From: Mesobacterium pallidum
Lineage (GTDB): Bacteria; Pseudomonadota; Alphaproteobacteria; Rhodobacterales; Rhodobacteraceae
DNA: 64,000 nucleotides
Assembly: GCF_019966535.1 (NCBI RefSeq)
Contig: NZ_JAIMID010000019.1
Coordinates: 1-64,000, forward strand
Direction of reading: 5' to 3'
Part shown: one piece after another, positions 60,401-64,000 of the stretch
Numbering within the stretch: the stretch's first letter is position 1
Layout of the letters: each line of letters starts with the position of its first letter
Notes under the pieces: generated by a model
The model's input: only the letters and a program-made list of their open reading frames with translations
Database searches by the model: none
Told to the model about the DNA's origin: nothing
Position numbers and translations under genes: made by a program

Positions 60401-62759
60401 GCACGTGGCCCTCGAAGCGGGGCATGCCACGGGCGATGTTGTTCCATTCCGTGAACCCCTTGCCCCAGGCCTGGTCATTGGCCGGCACGGGGTGGAACTG
60501 CGGCAGGTAATAGGCCAGCACCTTGGCGCGCTGCTTGCGGCCGGTGGCGATCTTGGGGTCGAAATCCTCGTAATGCTCACCCGGCGCCAGCGCCTGGGCA
60601 TGGGCGGCATAGACGTTGTCCGTCGCGCGCCCCAGCGTGCGCAGCTTGCGCCCTTCCTTCTGGCCCGAGAGCACATAATGCACAAAGGGGTTGAGCCCCG
60701 AGGCCGCCACGTCCTGGTTGTCCGCCAGGTAATGCCAGGTCGAGAACCAAGGGGCAGGGTCGCGCCCTTCCTTCCAGCCGGTTTCGAGGTAATGGCTGAT
60801 CGGGTCCTCGGGCTTTTGCCCGGGGCCGAAACTGCCCAGATAGAAAAGCGTGTCGAACACCGGCGCCACTGTCTTGGCGTCCGGATGCCGGATCTCTTCC
60901 TCGTCCTGCAGGTCGATCTCGTCCGGGCGGTCGAAGACCTCGGTCAGCAGCGACAGCGTGCCCGAGGCATCGCGCAGCTCCAGCCGGTTGGCGGTGTCGA
61001 ACAGCAGCTCTCGCGGCAGCGGCAGCTTGAGCGGGCTTTCCGACAGGGTCGGGCCCATGATGACCTGGCCGTTCAGCGCCAGGACCACCTGGCTGACGCG
61101 CCCCGCCTTCAGCCGCACCACGCCGCGCTTCGACACCTCGATGTCCAGGTGATCGGGCCGGGCGGGGGCCAGCTGCACCTCGGTCCCGCCGAGGGTCAGC
61201 TTAATCGGCCCCTGTGCGTTGCGCACCCGGGCGACGTGCCATTGCCCGTCGCCGCCGCCCTGGCGGGTGACGAGCGTCGGGCGCAGGTGACGCCCCTCGG
61301 GGCCGACATGGGCCAACACGGGGCAGGTGACGAACAGCGTCGGCGGCTCGTTCGGGTTGGTCGAATTGGTCGAGATGTAGACGATCGACACCCGCAGGCG
61401 GCGCGGCTTGTCGCTGGGCGGCACGGCCAGGCGCACGATCTGGAAATCGGCCTTGTCTGTGCGGCCCCGGAACGTCGGGTCGAACTTGGTGTCCAGCTCT
61501 TCCGGCTCGGACCCGTCCATCGGGTCGAGCGAGACGCGCAAGAGCGCCCGCGCCCGATGCACGGCCAGCGCGCAGTAGAAATGCAGGCCCTCGGAATGGG
61601 CCGGGATCTCGACCGGGCGGCCGATCTCGAACTGCGATTCCTCGTAGCGCTTTTCGACGATCAGGTGGTAGGTCGTCTGGCCGGGAAAGCCCCAGTCGGT
61701 GTTCTTTTCCTCGCCGAAATCGGCGGCCCCGTTGTCGAAGGGCTGGAACGGCATGACGATGGGCGGGCCGCCCCGCCGGCCGGGCGCGATGTCGACGGGC
61801 TCGAGCTGGGCGCTGCCGCCGTTGGCCCATTCGAGCACGGCAAGGTCGGGCGCGCAGTCGAGCTTCAGGAACGCCTCTCCGTCCAGCAGCATCGCGCCGC
61901 GCAGCGCGTCGGGCAGGGGGCCGGACGGGTAGGGCGATGCCTTGCCCTCGGCCGGGGCGGCCGCGGCGGCCGATTGCGCCGTCAGCGTGCCGGCCATGTC
62001 GCTTTCCCGCGCCGCGACGAAATCGCGGACCTGGCGGTACATGCGCGCCTCGTTCTGCGGCAGCTGGGACAGGAACGCCTCCATCTGCTCGAGAGCGGCA
62101 CCATCGGGATAGCCGCGCGACTTGGGGTGGCGCACCAGGATGCCCCGGTCGCGCAGGATCATCCGCTCATGCCCCAGCGCATAGCCGATGGCCGCCCAGT
62201 CCACGCCCCAACCGTAGGAATTCGAGCCGAAATCGAGCCCCTTGAGATCGCTCACCACCTGCGGATGGATCGCCAGCACGATGCCGTCGGTCTGGGCCAC
62301 GTGCCACAGGTCCTTTTCGCCGGGCACGGGGCGCAGGCAGACGGCGGCATCGTTGTAGGGCGTGTGGTGGATCTGCGGCGCCCAGAGGCCCAGCCCCTCG
62401 TGCCGCTCAAAGGCGCCGCGCGCCGCCTCGACCAGCCGGGGCCAGTCGTCGCATTCGGCATCGGCCTGCACCAGCAGCATGACCTCGTCCTCGGCCACCC
62501 GGTCGAGGCCCGCGCGGAACTTGCCCCCGAAATAGACCGATTGCGGCACGCCGACCCAGTCGCCGGCGCCATCCTCGCGCTCGCCCATGGAGTTGGAATA
62601 GACCACGGTCACGGCGTCGCAGGCGCCGACAAGACCCTGTGCGATGGTGTCGGCCTGGTCGTGCATACCGGTCCAGGAAACGATGACGGCGTGAAAATTG
62701 ATGGCCGTGGCTCCTTGAATCTCGTGGCACTCGGGTGCCCCGGGCAGTCTAACATCCAT
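57492..62759 (-). CDS. Giant multidomain glycosyltransferase (GT + WbsX + GT4 + GT2)
   Basis: This protein of about 1,755 residues contains several transferase modules. An N-terminal GT-A-like domain occupies about 20-240 (VIVSWTGMHDQADTIAQGLV). A long beta-rich region of unknown type follows (about 270-740). A WbsX/GH99-like domain (about 745-1085; VLAYYLPQFHPVPANDQAWG, FCFYHYWFDGERVLERPMNA) precedes a family 4 transferase (about 1102-1440; VVVISHDAHSNGAQILAANM, DPFPSVVLEAMAMGLPIVGY), and a family 2 transferase comes last (about 1465-1700; VSVVLPNYKYEQHLGDRLRT, AEADD). The start is uncertain: ATG 62759 has no ribosome-binding site, whereas AAGGAG lies eight bases before an ATC at 62702 that begins exactly at the conserved fold; ATG 62666 would cut the first strand. 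Confidence 0.88.
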   Translation of the reverse strand: MDVRLPGAPECHEIQGATAINFHAVIVSWTGMHDQADTIAQGLVGACDAVTVVYSNSMGEREDGAGDWVGVPQSVYFGGKFRAGLDRVAEDEVMLLVQADAECDDWPRLVEAARGAFERHEGLGLWAPQIHHTPYNDAAVCLRPVPGEKDLWHVAQTDGIVLAIHPQVVSDLKGLDFGSNSYGWGVDWAAIGYALGHERMILRDRGILVRHPKSRGYPDGAALEQMEAFLSQLPQNEARMYRQVRDFVAARESDMAGTLTAQSAAAAAPAEGKASPYPSGPLPDALRGAMLLDGEAFLKLDCAPDLAVLEWANGGSAQLEPVDIAPGRRGGPPIVMPFQPFDNGAADFGEEKNTDWGFPGQTTYHLIVEKRYEESQFEIGRPVEIPAHSEGLHFYCALAVHRARALLRVSLDPMDGSEPEELDTKFDPTFRGRTDKADFQIVRLAVPPSDKPRRLRVSIVYISTNSTNPNEPPTLFVTCPVLAHVGPEGRHLRPTLVTRQGGGDGQWHVARVRNAQGPIKLTLGGTEVQLAPARPDHLDIEVSKRGVVRLKAGRVSQVVLALNGQVIMGPTLSESPLKLPLPRELLFDTANRLELRDASGTLSLLTEVFDRPDEIDLQDEEEIRHPDAKTVAPVFDTLFYLGSFGPGQKPEDPISHYLETGWKEGRDPAPWFSTWHYLADNQDVAASGLNPFVHYVLSGQKEGRKLRTLGRATDNVYAAHAQALAPGEHYEDFDPKIATGRKQRAKVLAYYLPQFHPVPANDQAWGKGFTEWNNIARGMPRFEGHVQPRQPRDLGFYDLRDTDAMRRQVEIAQAAGIHGFCFYHYWFDGERVLERPMNALLADPSIEMPFCLMWANENWTRTWDGHDRDVLLRQTYRKEDDAAFCADLARHFDDPRYIRVGGRPLFFIYRPGQIPEPRETIARWRKLLKDTFGHDPVIFMAQGFDDYDPRRYGLDGAIEFPPHKLAKDLPDIQKSLNMLDPEYAGTVVSYDAVVDRAAKVERPPYPLIRTASPSWDNEARRPGRSMVFAGSTPEKFEDWMRQAIDFSHANPVWNENFVCVNAWNEWAEGAYLEPDVHYGAAYLNAVARAVHNHVPRNSGERMKVVVISHDAHSNGAQILAANMAGVLARNFGVEVACIVGGEGPMLPRFRALGPTYVVQRTDADRIESVMQDLARMGYTHAIANTTVAGAFVPALKKHGFRVTSLIHELPALMASYKLEQPAAAIAQQADHVIFPADVVRHGFDGFVGQPIHGTVEVRPQGLYFDALLDRPRGDHGLRTQLGLPEDCKIVLNVGYADLRKGIDLFVATALSHCAEREDVAYVWVGNPAQEALDWYLPEIRRAGLTDRILITGHVDEVAPYYAAADLFFLTSREDPFPSVVLEAMAMGLPIVGYEGTGGCDALIDAYGFLVPPRPSRHGIEAIDTFLAQPEAERIEAEALRRAAIDREFRFDDYVFGMLERFQPGLARVSVVLPNYKYEQHLGDRLRTIFQQTHPVTEIIVLDDASPDGSVAEITRVAEAEDRVIRLEVNEVNSGSPFPQWRKGVQMARGDYVWIAEADDVASADLVEKLVQQMQDSGAAIGFCDSWAMDQNDQKLSDSYIPYIDEIAPGSFTRSFDMEGPEFLARFLSVKNVILNVSGVVFRRDALLAAMDKLGDALTGYAVAGDWRLYAEICAAGGKVSWLARALNGHRRHATSVTHALDTDKHLSEITEMQGFAAAHGIPVGAEVKAAQAKHLADARAHLGVSEEAEEPAPGE

Positions 62760-63355
62760 GGCGCAAAAGCGAAAACGTCCTGCGCCGGTCCTCTCAGTCG
62801 ACCGCGGGCGTGCCGCTGTCCCGGCCTGCGGGCGCAAATCCGCCCCACAATCCCACCCGGCCGGATGTCACGCTGCGTCCGTCGGGCTGCGCCGTGCAGG
62901 GGCCCCGCCAGTCAGCCAATCCCCGACTTGCAGATAATGGAATTCGAGACGCGGGTAAACGGTCGTGACATCAGGGACATTGATGGAATTGTTGAAAATC
63001 TGGTTCACGGCCGCGCGATTGCCCGCTTGGCGCGCGATGCAGGGTATGCGCAAACGTCAGGGTGGTGTCCGGCGATCACGGCGCGCCGGTGCGGCGCCGC
63101 GCGCGGACGGCCTTTTGTCAACCTTTTGGCAACACTCTTGCGCTCATTCTGCAACCGGGGCGCCGGACGGCCCGCCGCCGGCCTTGTCGCGCTTTACGCG
63201 ATTCGCGGGATGCTCTAGACCGGATGGCAGAGCAATCCGGCCATCGACAGACCCGACAAGGGCAGCGGCCGGGCAGAGGCAGGTTGGCGGCGTCGGTCGC
63301 CCATTTCGGCGTGGCGACGCGCCGGGGGCGGCGGGTGACCCGCCGGGAATGAGGT
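62760..63355. other. Intergenic region, no gene seen
   Basis: This 596-base divergent gap separates the giant transferase gene and the HAD-UbiA gene. It is AT-richer around 62935-63010 (GCAGATAATGGAATTC; GGAATTGTTGAAAATC), where divergent promoters may lie. No RNA gene, repeat array or credible coding frame is seen; open frames here lack start signals and family likeness. Confidence 0.5.
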
Positions 63356-64000
63356 ATGAGCAGCAAACCCGTGCTTGTGGTCGATCTCGACGGCACCTTG
63401 CTGAAAAGCGACATGCTGTACGAGACCTTCTGGTCCGCCTTTTCGCGCGACTGGAAGATGCCCTTTGTCGCCACGGCCGCGCTGATGCGGGGGCGTGCCG
63501 CGCTTAAGACCCGCATGGCCGACCTCAGCGCGGTGGACATTCCGGCGCTGCCCTGGAACCAGGACGCGCGCGCCTATGTCGAGAATTGGCGGGCCGAGGG
63601 AGGGCGCACGGCGCTGGTCTCGGCCGCAGACGATGGCGTGGTGCAGGAGGTGGCGCGCTACCTCGGCCTTTTCGACGAGGCGCATGGCACGAACGGAGAG
63701 AACCTCAAGGGCGAAGCCAAGGCCCGGTTCCTGCGCGAACATCTCGGCGATACGCCCTTCATCTACATGGGCGACAGCACGGCCGATGTCGCGGTGTGGG
63801 AGGCCTCCTCGGGCGCCGTCACGGTCACGCCGGACGCGGGCCTGCGCGGCCGTGCCACGGCGCTGCATGCAGACGCCCATCACATCGACGCGGCCGCCCC
63901 GCGCCTGCGCCGCTACATCGACGCGCTGCGCCCGCATCAATGGCTCAAGAACCTGCTGGTGCTGATCCCGCTGCTGGCCGGCCACCGGTTCGAACCGGCA
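63356..64000 (+). CDS. HAD domain fused to UbiA-type prenyltransferase, truncated at window edge
   Basis: The first 215 residues are visible and the gene runs off the right end. Residues 8-190 form a HAD phosphatase-like domain with motif I VDLDGTLLKSD (9-19), VSAADDGVVQ and MGDSTADVAVWEASSGAV. After it comes RRYIDALRPHQWLKNLLVLI, which is the start of a UbiA-superfamily membrane prenyltransferase, as in decaprenyl-phosphate phosphoribosyltransferase-like proteins that often carry such an N-terminal phosphatase. Those enzymes make a lipid-linked pentose donor. In this locus that would supply a furanose building block. The start at 63356 follows GGGAATGAGGT. Confidence 0.85.
   Translation, partial: MSSKPVLVVDLDGTLLKSDMLYETFWSAFSRDWKMPFVATAALMRGRAALKTRMADLSAVDIPALPWNQDARAYVENWRAEGGRTALVSAADDGVVQEVARYLGLFDEAHGTNGENLKGEAKARFLREHLGDTPFIYMGDSTADVAVWEASSGAVTVTPDAGLRGRATALHADAHHIDAAAPRLRRYIDALRPHQWLKNLLVLIPLLAGHRFEPA

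Noticed and set aside
57462..63218. Plus-strand open frame of about 1,900 codons
   Set aside because: It is the antisense shadow of the giant transferase gene, where high third-position G+C removes stops. It shows no family motifs and is rich in His, Arg and Gln in patterns typical of shadows.

Overview
The window is about 64 kb of GC-rich DNA (roughly two-thirds G+C) from an alphaproteobacterium. It is most likely a member of the Rhodobacterales (Roseobacter/Paracoccus-type). The reasons are the PutA/Lrp-type regulator divergon without an N-terminal DNA-binding domain on PutA, DUF3572, the EF-hand/ECF-sigma/metal-sensor block, the CCCCCGAGGTATTTG intergenic repeats, a GTTC-N7-GTTC LexA box, and a methionyl-tRNA synthetase with an alphaproteobacterial KMSKS variant. 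No plasmid, phage or intact IS element is visible.

Layout. 0-1.1 kb: a C-terminal remnant of a restriction-enzyme-like gene and a repeat-rich intergenic stretch. 1.1-8.1 kb: YHS protein, DUF2177, SuhB-like phosphatase, rhomboid protease, putA with its divergent Lrp-type regulator, and tRNA-Leu(UAA). 8.3-15.6 kb: a compact minus-strand operon (biotin carrier, biotin carboxylase, carboxyltransferase, a frameshifted HAD gene, acetoacetate-CoA ligase) facing a divergent AraC-type regulator. This reads as a biotin-dependent carboxylation route that delivers acetoacetate. 15.7-22.1 kb: a lipoprotein, small membrane genes, two oxidoreductases, an unusual repeat/hairpin-rich gap, metG, and an orphan ImuA-like gene directly behind a LexA box. 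22.1-28.8 kb: a TetR repressor divergent from an ABC importer (ATPase, substrate-binding protein, permease), then OsmC, an acyl-CoA-dehydrogenase-like flavoprotein and a tandem rhodanese, probably an organosulfur acquisition operon. 28.9-36.9 kb: aldo/keto reductase, DsrE, NUDIX, DUF983, a 29-bp tandem repeat, EF-hand protein, ECF sigma factor with two membrane partners, a PleD-like diguanylate cyclase, DUF3572 and a HAD phosphatase. 37.0-37.3 kb: two identical tRNA-Gly(GCC) genes.

37.3-64 kb: a large surface-polysaccharide locus. It holds UDP-galactopyranose mutase, at least six glycosyltransferase proteins (one of about 1,750 residues with several fused modules), five sulfotransferase-like proteins of three types, two proteins I cannot identify and, running off the right edge, a HAD-UbiA prenyltransferase-type protein. 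Together these suggest a sulfated glycan containing galactofuranose and perhaps a second furanose sugar. Start codons were chosen by ribosome-binding sites, overlap with neighbours and family N-termini; where that was ambiguous it is stated.
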